Shown in pieces: positions 16,191-22,943 of a DNA stretch of 26,016 nt. The translations under genes were made by a program, and so were the position numbers. The DNA is from Lachnospiraceae bacterium UBA5895. Its GTDB lineage: Bacteria > Bacillota > Clostridia > Lachnospirales > Lachnospiraceae. Every line of letters begins with the position of its first letter. Position 1 is the first letter of the stretch. The stretch is taken from positions 74,628-100,643 of the forward strand of contig DJEP01000026.1 of assembly GCA_002431915.1 (NCBI GenBank). Direction: 5' to 3'. Under the pieces are notes generated by a model. The model saw only the letters and a program-made list of their open reading frames with translations. It did no database searches and was not told where the DNA came from.

Positions 16191-16388
16191 CTATTTAGTC
16201 TTTGTCCCATAACCCTCCTTTGTCTGTATAAAGTTGTAGACAGCTGGTTCTACAACGAATGTGCTTAAAATCAAAAAAGACCACCACAAAATAGTGATGG
16301 CAATAGCAACAATAGAATAAGCAAGGAACCATCCGGCAGGCGTCGCCTCTCCTGTATCTCTTTTGACCCATAGGGTGCGTGGTTGCAA
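16191..16388 (-). CDS. Small single-helix membrane protein (65 residues, TTG start)
   Basis: This short frame encodes a basic N-terminus (QPRTLWVKRDTGEATPAG), one convincing membrane helix (about residues 20-46, AYSIVAIAITILWWSFLILS) and a polar C-terminus. The proposed start is TTG at 16388 with GAGGTGG about 9 nt upstream. It begins 55 nt after the NagZ-like stop on the same strand, so it may be cotranscribed. A shifted frame with GTG/ATG starts gives no sensible protein. I do not recognise a family. The helix and ribosome binding site argue that it is real, but short length and a rare start keep confidence moderate. Confidence 0.45.
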   Translation of the reverse strand: MQPRTLWVKRDTGEATPAGWFLAYSIVAIAITILWWSFLILSTFVVEPAVYNFIQTKEGYGTKTK

Positions 16389-16443
16389 CGAAATTTACCA
16401 CCTCAGACAGTTCCCCTCTTATTCTATTTGAATTATACTCTGT

Positions 16444-17769
16444 TTATTGTTCGATTTTATCGGCGTATTTGATGCGGTAGATTCTGCGTAGGGAATCGTT
16501 CACGCGTTCCTCGGAAATGGTACCGTTCTGGACAGCCTCTAAGACTCCGTTGTATGCGGTCTCGAAGTTCTCCGGCACATAGATCATATCACAACCGGCA
16601 CGCAGTGCCAGTACTGCGGCTTCATCGGCTCCGTAGTAATTGGTGATTGCCGCCTGGTCCATGGCACCGGATACGATCACACCACGGAAATTCAGTTCAT
16701 TTCGTAAAATATCCGTTACCACTGCGCCGGATAATGAGCAGGGGGTATTATCTCCTGTCAGGGAAGGAGCTGCCATATTGCTGACGGTGATCATTTTGGT
16801 CTCACCGGAATCGATGCAGCTCCGGAATACCTCAAATTCATTGGCTCTGAAATCTTCTGCACTTCTGTCTGTGGAAGCCATGCCGTCCTTCGTGCTCTGG
16901 ATCGTGCTGCCGATACCGGGGAAATGTCCGATGGCAGCTGTTACTTTCTGTTCCTGCAATCCTGTCTGCATGCTGGTCACAAAAGATGCTACCGTTGCCG
17001 CATCCGTGCCATAGGAGCTGCTGCCTGCCGCATTTCCATCCACTACTTTCAGATCTGCCGCAGGGGCAAAATCAAGATTGAAACCAAGTTCTGCCAGATA
17101 GCTGCCCACCGTAGTTCCGGCGGTATAGGCATTGTTGGCATCTCCGGATGCGCCGATGTTCTCCGGGGATTCGGTCTTCGTGCCCAGACCTGCCGCTGCC
17201 ACAGCGTCGGTTCCGGCACCCTCTCCGTCGATTGCAATAAACAGCGGATAACTGGTATACAACTTCGTGTTGTCGATCATCTGCTTTAACTGATCTGCGG
17301 ACTGAATATTTTTCGCCGCATAGACGATACCGCCTACCGGATATCGAGATAATGCATCCTTCGTTCCGTCTCCTGCCTGCACTGCCGCAGATACACCGGT
17401 GATGGATTCCGGTGTGGTGATAAACAGTCCTGCCACCTTGTCCTCCAGGGGCATGTTCTGGATGATGGCTTCATCAATAATCTTATCCAGCTTCTGTTCA
17501 TCCGTCAGTTCCGGTACAGTCTCTACCGGTTCCGTAGGTACTGTGATTGTCTCTTCGGAAGCAATGATATCATCCAGCTTATTCTGCTGTTGCTGCTGGG
17601 CACTGCTTCTGCCGGTGATGGCGCTTACTGCCAGTGCGATTGCTACTGCCAGCATCAGGATCAGAATTCCTACGACTGTATATGCAATGATCTGGCTTCT
17701 CTGCCGTCTCTTACGTCTTTCTTCCCGTTTGTTCTGCTGATTTTCCTGTCTCTGTTCGTTTGTATCCAT
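16444..17769 (-). CDS. Membrane-anchored GH3/NagZ-like protein, probably catalytically dead
   Basis: The 441-residue protein has a basic cytoplasmic N-terminus, a membrane anchor (about 27-50), a polar linker (54-95) and a glycoside hydrolase family 3 barrel (about 100-435). Family landmarks are present: YPVGGIVYAAKN, FIAIDGEGAG, FNLDFAPAADL, NFRGVIV and AGCDMIYVP. The active site is degraded. The nucleophile Asp expected in the GVIVTDxLxM block is Gly368 (VIVSGAMDQ). KHFPGHGDT is GHFPGIGST (281-289). The DSH acid/base motif is QST (291-293). Active NagZ-type enzymes release N-acetylglucosamine from cell-wall fragments; this one may instead bind wall glycan. The ATG at 17769 has GGAG 8 nt upstream and is preferred over the ATG at 17775. 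Confidence 0.85.
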   Translation of the reverse strand: MDTNEQRQENQQNKREERRKRRQRSQIIAYTVVGILILMLAVAIALAVSAITGRSSAQQQQQNKLDDIIASEETITVPTEPVETVPELTDEQKLDKIIDEAIIQNMPLEDKVAGLFITTPESITGVSAAVQAGDGTKDALSRYPVGGIVYAAKNIQSADQLKQMIDNTKLYTSYPLFIAIDGEGAGTDAVAAAGLGTKTESPENIGASGDANNAYTAGTTVGSYLAELGFNLDFAPAADLKVVDGNAAGSSSYGTDAATVASFVTSMQTGLQEQKVTAAIGHFPGIGSTIQSTKDGMASTDRSAEDFRANEFEVFRSCIDSGETKMITVSNMAAPSLTGDNTPCSLSGAVVTDILRNELNFRGVIVSGAMDQAAITNYYGADEAAVLALRAGCDMIYVPENFETAYNGVLEAVQNGTISEERVNDSLRRIYRIKYADKIEQ

Positions 17770-17801
17770 TTTCATAACTCCTCTATCTGTACTACTTTCC
17801 T

Positions 17802-17830
17802 ATTGTACATGATATCGGTAGGTTTTTCCA
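17802..17830 (-). promoter_or_regulatory. Candidate promoter of the NagZ-like gene
   Basis: On the minus strand TGGAAA (17825-17830), 17 nt and TACAAT (17802-17807), about 33 bp before the start codon. A gene-proximal promoter makes the transcript starting near 18245 more likely to be a separate RNA. Confidence 0.5.
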
Positions 17831-17883
17831 CTGGAAAAAAATATATTTTGCGAATGAGGCTCTGAATAGTTGTATAGCATTAA

Positions 17884-18245
17884 GAGAGCGTACCGATCAT
17901 TCTTTCAATCAGTACGCCCTCTCAGACTACAGGCTCCAATGGTTTGCCCTCTCTTTCTTAAATTTGATCTTCCATTTTGTCTTTTGTTCTCTTTCCACTT
18001 TTCTTTTGTACGTATGTACTGTAATGTGAGATAATTCTTATCTTCTGTTGTTCATTACTTTTTCTTCTGTGTACTTGATGTTCTCTATATAAATTGGTTC
18101 TCTTTGGTAGTTCTATTCAGTTGTACATCATGGAAGACTGTGGTAGGACTTTACTTGTTAGGTGGACTGTACCTCTCTTTCTATAGATTCTTTTGTGCTT
18201 CTCTTCCAACCTTCTTTTGTTGGGTTGTTCCGTTTCTCTTTTGTT
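17884..18245 (-). ncRNA. Candidate purine-rich small RNA of about 360 nt
   Basis: A near-consensus promoter at 18252-18280 predicts a minus-strand transcript from about 18245. The following 320 nt have only mini-frames of a few codons, are strongly A/G-rich on this strand, and end in a hairpin at 17884-17923 (GAGAG and CGTAC arms with a GG bulge). Internal hairpins include CCAAC/GTTGG (about 18203-18222) and AGATAA/TTATCT (about 18030-18044). The octamer ACAAAAGA occurs five times. The final hairpin has no U tract, so the 3' end is uncertain; the RNA could instead be a long leader of the NagZ-like gene. I recognise no known RNA family. Confidence 0.4.
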
Positions 18246-18251
18246 AATTTT

Positions 18252-18280
18252 AATATAATACAAGGTTGTATATTTGTCAA
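18252..18280 (-). promoter_or_regulatory. Strong orphan promoter
   Basis: On the minus strand TTGACA (18275-18280), 17 nt and TATATT (18252-18257), with extremely A/T-rich DNA upstream that could act as an UP element. Its -35, spacer length and -10 are the same as those of the tRNA-Gly promoter in this window. No gene starts within 470 bp downstream. Confidence 0.75.
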
Positions 18281-18429
18281 CACATTTCTTGAATTATTTT
18301 AATTTATTTTCAATATTTTTATTGTATTGCCATATTTTTACAATTTTCGACATATTTCAATATATTATCTGTCTTTTCTTAGTATACAACAAAAAAGAAA
18401 AGAACAAAGGGCGCCGCTGCCGGGGTATT

Positions 18430-18579
18430 TGTAACGAGCCATGCCAACATCCGCCAAAAGCCCTGACGGGCTTTCGGCGGATGACGGCTGTCGCCGTATA
18501 AAGGCAAAAAACTACCACCCTCTGGTGAGCAAGCTCCCCATTGGGTGGTAGTTTCCTTACCTTTGCATGGCTCGTTACA
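18430..18579. repeat. 150-bp multi-hairpin (four-way-junction-like) element
   Basis: Perfect 15-bp terminal inverted repeats (18430-18444 and 18565-18579, containing AACGAGCCATG) enclose three hairpins. These are 18448-18483 (CATCCGCC/GGCGGATG plus AAAGCCC/GGGCTTT), 18484-18497 (ACGGC/GCCGT) and 18511-18552 (ACTACCACCC/GGGTGGTAGT). The right arm overlaps the stop codon of the ABC exporter gene (18575-18577). It could be a miniature mobile element or a structured 3' UTR. Confidence 0.75.
18506..18552 (-). terminator. Intrinsic terminator after the ABC exporter pair
   Basis: On the minus strand the 10-bp stem ACTACCACCC/GGGTGGTAGT (18543-18552 with 18511-18520), carrying an inner GAGC/GCTC hairpin, is followed directly by six T (18506-18511). 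It lies 22 bp after the stop codon of the exporter gene. Confidence 0.88.
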
Positions 18580-20320
18580 CGGCAAATTGGCTGTTATACA
18601 GATTCGCGTAGAATCCATTCTGTGCCAGCAGTGTCTCATGGTTGCCCTGCTCGATAATATTTCCATCCTTCATTACCAAAATGACATCGGCGCTCTGGAT
18701 GGTGGAAAGTCTGTGGGCTACGATAAAGCTGGTACGTCCTTCCATCATTTTGGCGAATGCGTTCTGGATCTTGATCTCGGTACGGGTATCAATGGAGGAG
18801 GTTGCCTCATCGAGGATCAGCATGGGAGGCAGGCACAGCATGACTCTGGTGATACACAGAAGCTGTTTCTGTCCCTGGGACAGGCTGCCGCCGTCCTCAG
18901 TGATCACGGTGTCGTACCCCTGAGGCAAACGCTTGATAAGGCTGTGGGCATGGGATGCCTTGGCTGCCGCAATGACTTCTTCGTCGGTAGCGTCCGGTTT
19001 GCCCATGCAGATATTGTCACGGATGGTGCCGGAACGCAGCCAGGTCTCCTGCAATACCATACCGTAATTGGTACGGAGGCTTCCTCTGGTGATGTCCCGG
19101 ATGTCGGTGCCGTCCACCGTAATGGAACCGGAATTTACATCATAGAAACGCATCAGCAGGTTGATCACTGTGGTCTTACCACATCCGGTAGGTCCTACGA
19201 TAGCGATTCTCTGACCGGGTTTAACCTGCAGGTTAAAGTTCTGGATCAGCTTCTTCTCCGGTACATACTGGAAGTATACGTTCTTCAGATCCACATTGCC
19301 CTGAGCGTCTTCCAGCACTCTCGCATCCGCTGCATCGGGCACCTGAGGCTCCTCGTCGATCAGTTCAAAGATACGTCCTGCACAGACAAACGCGTTCTGT
19401 AACTCGGTTACCACGCCGGAGATCTCGTTGAAGGGCTTGGTGTACTGGTTCGCATAGCTTAAGAAGCAGGACAGACGGCCTACGCTGATGCCGCCCTTAA
19501 TAGCTACGAATGCACCGAATACACCAACCCCGGCATATACCAGGCTGTTAACGAATCGGGTCGCCGGATTCGTAATGGAGGAGAAAAAGATGGCTTTCAG
19601 AGAGCATTTCTGCAATCTGTCGTTGATCTCTCCGAACTGGCTCTTTACTGCTTCTCCTCTGGAAAACGTATTTACGATCTTCTGATTGTCGATCATTTCC
19701 TCAATGAGGGAGGTCTGCTCACCTCTGGTCTCAGACTGCTCCTTGAACATGGAGTAGGTCTTGGTTGCAATGAATTTTGCCACAAGGAAGGACACCGGTG
19801 TGATACATACTACCACCAGTGCGATGGGCACATTGGTCACCAACATGAATCCCAGAGTACACAGGATTGTCAGCACACCGGTGAACAGCTGGGTAAATCC
19901 CATCAGCAGACCGTCTGCAAAAGTATCTACATCCGCAATGACACGGCTGACGATGTCACCGTAAGCGTGGACATCTAGATATTTTAAAGGCAGAATCTCC
20001 AGCTTTGCAAAAGCATCGGTACGGATGTCACGGATCACATGGTAGGTAATATAGTTGTTGCAGGTGTTCATGACCCACTGCCCCACCGCCGTAATGATCA
20101 TGACAATGGCAATTTTTTTCATAATGGCAAAGATACCGGGCATATCCACCTGCCCCTTGCCGATGATCAGATCCACCGCATTACCGGTGAGGATCGGGAT
20201 ATATAAGGTCAGTAATACGGTCACTGCTGCCAGCACCAGAGAAAGTACCAGTGCCGGTGTGTATTTGCGGATATATTTCAGCACTCGCTTCATGGTCTCT
20301 TTATTATTTGACTTCTGCAT
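18575..20320 (-). CDS. Heterodimeric ABC exporter subunit B (catalytic ATPase)
   Basis: This is the second half-transporter of an exporter pair of the BmrCD/LmrCD/TM287-288 style. The membrane domain spans about 20-310. The ATPase has Walker A GPTGCGKTT (376-384), Walker B LILDE with catalytic Glu505 and switch His536 in FIVAHRLST. The signature is LSQGQ (480-484) instead of LSGGQ. Thus it supplies full catalytic residues to one ATP site but a weak signature to the other. Its ATG shares one base with the stop of the upstream subunit gene (TAATG), which predicts coupled translation; a GAGGAGG site lies just upstream. Substrate unknown, probably drugs or lipids. Confidence 0.95.
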   Translation of the reverse strand: MQKSNNKETMKRVLKYIRKYTPALVLSLVLAAVTVLLTLYIPILTGNAVDLIIGKGQVDMPGIFAIMKKIAIVMIITAVGQWVMNTCNNYITYHVIRDIRTDAFAKLEILPLKYLDVHAYGDIVSRVIADVDTFADGLLMGFTQLFTGVLTILCTLGFMLVTNVPIALVVVCITPVSFLVAKFIATKTYSMFKEQSETRGEQTSLIEEMIDNQKIVNTFSRGEAVKSQFGEINDRLQKCSLKAIFFSSITNPATRFVNSLVYAGVGVFGAFVAIKGGISVGRLSCFLSYANQYTKPFNEISGVVTELQNAFVCAGRIFELIDEEPQVPDAADARVLEDAQGNVDLKNVYFQYVPEKKLIQNFNLQVKPGQRIAIVGPTGCGKTTVINLLMRFYDVNSGSITVDGTDIRDITRGSLRTNYGMVLQETWLRSGTIRDNICMGKPDATDEEVIAAAKASHAHSLIKRLPQGYDTVITEDGGSLSQGQKQLLCITRVMLCLPPMLILDEATSSIDTRTEIKIQNAFAKMMEGRTSFIVAHRLSTIQSADVILVMKDGNIIEQGNHETLLAQNGFYANLYNSQFAV

Positions 20321-22074
20321 TACTGAACACCTCCTCTCTGCTCAGGATACTGGGAATAATAGATCTCCTGATATACGGTGCAATCCTTCAATAATTCCTC
20401 ATGGGTTCCTATGCCTGCGATCTCACCGTCATCCAGTACGATGATCTTATCCGCATGACGGATGGTGGAAGCACGCTGGGATACGATAAAGGTCGTGGTC
20501 TTATCTTCCAGAGTACGCAGTGCCGCACGCAGTTTGGCGTCAGTAGCGTAATCCAGTGCGGAAGCACTGTCATCCAAGATCAGGATCTCGGGTTTTCTGA
20601 TCAGAGCCCTTGCAATGGTCAGACGCTGTCTCTGTCCTCCTGAGAAGTTCTTACCGTTCTGTGCCACAGTGGCATCCAGCTTACCGTCCTTGCCCTCTAC
20701 CACTTCCGATGCCTGTGCCAGTTCCAGGGCTTTCCACATCTCCTCTTCGGTAGCGTCCGGCTTGCCCCACTGGAGGTTGCTGCGGATCGTTCCCTTGAAC
20801 AGGACTGCCTTCTGAGGTACAACGCCGATACGTCCGCGCAGTTCCTCATCGCTCATAGTCTTGATGTCTCTGCCCTCTAACAGGATTTCTCCTTCCGTCG
20901 CCGGATAGAAACCGGGGATCAGATTGACCAGTGAGGTCTTACCGGAACCGGTACCTCCGATGATACCTACCGTATCGCCGCGGTTCACGGTAAAGTTCAT
21001 ATCCTGCAAAGTAGGTGCACCTGCGCCCTGATAAGTCAAGGATACATGCTTAAAGTTCAGGAAAGGTGCCTTTCTGTCTACTTTATCTGCCAGCTTCTGA
21101 TCCTGCATACTCTTCTCTGCATAAGCAGCATCAGCACCAATGTCGAATACGGAAGCCACACGGTCTGCACATGCCAGAGCCTTGGTCATGGTCACGATCA
21201 GATTTGCTAACTTCACCAGTTCTACCAGGATCTGGTTCATGTAGTTGATGATTGCCACGACTTCACCCTGACTTAAGTTACCGATATTGACCTGTACGGC
21301 ACCGGTGTAGATCAGCGCAATAATGGCACCGTTTACGATGACGTAGGTTACGGGGTTCATGCAGGCACTGATCTTACCTACGAAGATCTGCATGGCAGAC
21401 AGTGCTTCGTTATTCTCCCGGAAATGCTCTTCTTCCTTGGCTTCCTGATGAAATGCACGGATGACACGGACACCGGTCAGGTTCTCCCTGGTAATGCCCA
21501 GCACCTGATCCAGTTTGGACTGCACCTTTTTGTACATGGGGATCGTGGATAAAATAATACCGAATACCACCACAGACAATAAAGGTATTGCCACTACGAA
21601 GATCAATGCGCATTTCACATCAATTGTGAATGCCATGATCATGGCACCGAATACGATGATCGGGGAGCGCAGGAACAGACGCAGGGTCATGTTGATACCG
21701 GACTGAACCTGGTTCACATCACTGGTCATACGGGTGATCATGGTGGAAGTTCCCGCTTTATCGATATCCGTAAAGCTCAGATCCTCAATATGATTGAATA
21801 ATGCCTGACGCAGTTTGGTAGAAAATCCCACCGCAGCTTTGGCTGCGAAAAACTGTGCGGTAATGGAGGAAGCCAGTCCCACCACGCCAAGTAAGAGCAG
21901 GATCAGACCCATTTTCCCGATGTAGCCCATGTTCCGGTTGGAGATACCATAGTCAATGATATTCGCCATTACCAACGGTACCAGCAGTTCAAAAAAAGCT
22001 TCCAGCAGCTTGAACAGAGGTGCCAGTATGGACTCTTTTTTGTAATCTTTCAGATACATCATTAATCGCTTCAT
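20320..22074 (-). CDS. Heterodimeric ABC exporter subunit A (degenerate ATPase site)
   Basis: This is the first half-transporter of the pair. The membrane domain is about 15-305 and the ATPase about 335-584. Walker A GGTGSGKTS (373-381) and signature FSGGQ (477-481) are good. Walker B reads LILDD, so Asp502 replaces the catalytic Glu, and the switch His is Gln533 (IVSQRAST). This is the known asymmetric pattern: its own ATP site is degenerate while its signature completes the partner's active site. With 584 residues it has normal length. It lies 74 bp after the phosphopantetheinyl transferase gene, with two palindromes between them. Confidence 0.95.
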   Translation of the reverse strand: MKRLMMYLKDYKKESILAPLFKLLEAFFELLVPLVMANIIDYGISNRNMGYIGKMGLILLLLGVVGLASSITAQFFAAKAAVGFSTKLRQALFNHIEDLSFTDIDKAGTSTMITRMTSDVNQVQSGINMTLRLFLRSPIIVFGAMIMAFTIDVKCALIFVVAIPLLSVVVFGIILSTIPMYKKVQSKLDQVLGITRENLTGVRVIRAFHQEAKEEEHFRENNEALSAMQIFVGKISACMNPVTYVIVNGAIIALIYTGAVQVNIGNLSQGEVVAIINYMNQILVELVKLANLIVTMTKALACADRVASVFDIGADAAYAEKSMQDQKLADKVDRKAPFLNFKHVSLTYQGAGAPTLQDMNFTVNRGDTVGIIGGTGSGKTSLVNLIPGFYPATEGEILLEGRDIKTMSDEELRGRIGVVPQKAVLFKGTIRSNLQWGKPDATEEEMWKALELAQASEVVEGKDGKLDATVAQNGKNFSGGQRQRLTIARALIRKPEILILDDSASALDYATDAKLRAALRTLEDKTTTFIVSQRASTIRHADKIIVLDDGEIAGIGTHEELLKDCTVYQEIYYSQYPEQRGGVQ

Positions 22075-22118
22075 AAAGTCCTCATTTCTTTGCGCTTTCT
22101 ATTTTCCTATTACATGAT

Positions 22119-22140
22119 GTCGGGGTCAAAAGCCCCCGAC
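22119..22140. repeat. GC-rich hairpin between the PPTase and ABC genes
   Basis: GTCGGGG (22119-22125) and CCCCGAC (22134-22140) enclose an 8-nt loop. On the minus strand no T run follows, so it is not a standard terminator. It lies 10 bp from palindrome copy 3. Confidence 0.75.
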
Positions 22141-22148
22141 TTTGATGC

Positions 22149-22868
22149 CTACGGATTGTTCCGTGCTACGCACTCCCACAATCCGTAACAGACTGCCAGA
22201 GAATAGCCCTCTTCCAGAATCTGTTCCCGAAAACAGATCTGTTTTTCCTTCCATTTCCGCTCATCGGAAAAGTCTTCTCCCACAGCACTGCCGATTCCCT
22301 GACCAGTGTATTTGCCATAGGCTTCTTTTCTGCTCCACAACCGGTAAAACAATTCCGTACGCTGTGACTCAGGTAATTCTTCCAGCAGTTTCCACTCTTT
22401 CCTTGCAAAAAAGCGTTCCGCCGTACGTTCCTTGTAGGGGACCCATTTCTGGATATCCACTCCCACTTCTCCGTCTCCTACCCCGCAGACCACATAGTCT
22501 CCGGAATGGGACAGATTGAATTTTTTCGGGAAATTCACGATCTGCGGCTTCCCCAGCTCTCCGTATTCATAGGAAAAAGGCAGCGGTTCCGTCTGCTCCC
22601 GGTGTATCCGTTCCTGCAGCAATGCAAGCAGTTCATCCTCTTCCAGAAACAGGATATCGGTACTCTCCGCAGCGTTTTCATGATCCAGTGCCATCTTCTG
22701 TAACAGCATTCCCGCACCGAGACTGGCTGCTTTTGCTTTGGTGCCTTTCAGCCGTTCTGCCTTTTTCCGTCGCACTGGATCCACGCATTCTGCCGCTTCC
22801 CGCAAGAAGCTCTGTCTCGTCTCTTCCTCTCCGGAATGCAGATGCAATACATAAATTCCTACAGCCAT
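22149..22868 (-). CDS. Sfp-type 4'-phosphopantetheinyl transferase
   Basis: This enzyme moves the phosphopantetheine arm of CoA onto a serine of acyl or peptidyl carrier proteins. The 239 residues carry the Sfp-type motifs: GKPQIVNFPKKFNLSHSGDY (106-125), GVDIQ (136-140, metal-binding Asp138) and WSRKEAYGKYTG (178-189, Glu182 and Lys186). No carrier protein or synthase gene lies nearby, so it may serve fatty-acid ACP or a distant cluster. The ATG at 22868 has GGAG 6 nt upstream. The longer frame from TTG at 22880 would place the ribosome binding site inside the gene. The last codons (LWECVARNNP) are formed by a palindromic repeat. Confidence 0.93.
   Translation of the reverse strand: MAVGIYVLHLHSGEEETRQSFLREAAECVDPVRRKKAERLKGTKAKAASLGAGMLLQKMALDHENAAESTDILFLEEDELLALLQERIHREQTEPLPFSYEYGELGKPQIVNFPKKFNLSHSGDYVVCGVGDGEVGVDIQKWVPYKERTAERFFARKEWKLLEELPESQRTELFYRLWSRKEAYGKYTGQGIGSAVGEDFSDERKWKEKQICFREQILEEGYSLAVCYGLWECVARNNP
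22151..22186. repeat. Short palindromic repeat, copy 3, inside the 3' end of the PPTase gene
   Basis: Arms ACGGATTGT (22151-22159) and ACAATCCGT (22178-22186) pair perfectly around GTGC (22163-22166), TAC, GCAC (22170-22173), TCC. The core matches copies 1 and 2 near thyA while the arms are different but still complementary. Confidence 0.8.
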
Positions 22869-22905
22869 GTTTTTCTCCAAGCGAGTCGCCCTGCCTATTC
22901 AACAC

Positions 22906-22940
22906 AAAGGCTGCCGCACGGAAATCCTGCGACAGCCTTA
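22906..22940 (-). terminator. Weak terminator-like hairpin between aspS and the PPTase gene
   Basis: AAGGCTG (22907-22913) and CAGCCTT (22933-22939), with CGCA/TGCG inside, form a stem starting 4 bp after the aspS stop. On the minus strand it is followed by TTGTGTT rather than a clean T run, so it may only attenuate read-through. Confidence 0.5.
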
Positions 22941-22943
22941 ATC

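Larger units (their letters stand above)
17770..18574. other. Gene-free stretch (805 bp) with orphan promoter, candidate RNA and structured element
   Basis: No credible protein gene is seen on either strand. The stretch holds the probable NagZ-like promoter (17802-17830), a 40-nt hairpin (17884-17923), a purine-rich minus-strand region with repeated octamers, a near-consensus minus-strand promoter (18252-18280), a very AT-rich block (18261-18400) with a perfect TCTTTTCTT/AAGAAAAGA hairpin (18372-18403), and most of a multi-hairpin element (18430-18579). Confidence 0.8.

Noticed and set aside
15746..16268. Plus-strand open frames across the 52-bp array
   Set aside because: The period of 52 shifts frame at each unit, there are no convincing ribosome binding sites, and the translated peptides merely repeat the DNA repeat.
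16195..16401. 68-residue minus-strand frame overlapping the small membrane protein
   Set aside because: The overlapping frame yields the Cys-rich CLFYCCYCHHYF-type sequence of a frame shadow, whereas the TTG frame gives a clean membrane helix.
18379..18666. 95-residue minus-strand open frame over the multi-hairpin element
   Set aside because: It begins inside the exporter gene in another frame and runs through palindromic DNA and the terminator.
18545..19402. 285-residue plus-strand open frame
   Set aside because: It is antisense to ABC exporter subunit B, which carries all ATPase motifs.
22906..22940. Full intrinsic terminator splitting aspS from the PPTase gene
   Set aside because: The stem is good but no U tract follows on the minus strand, so it was listed only as a weak terminator-like hairpin.
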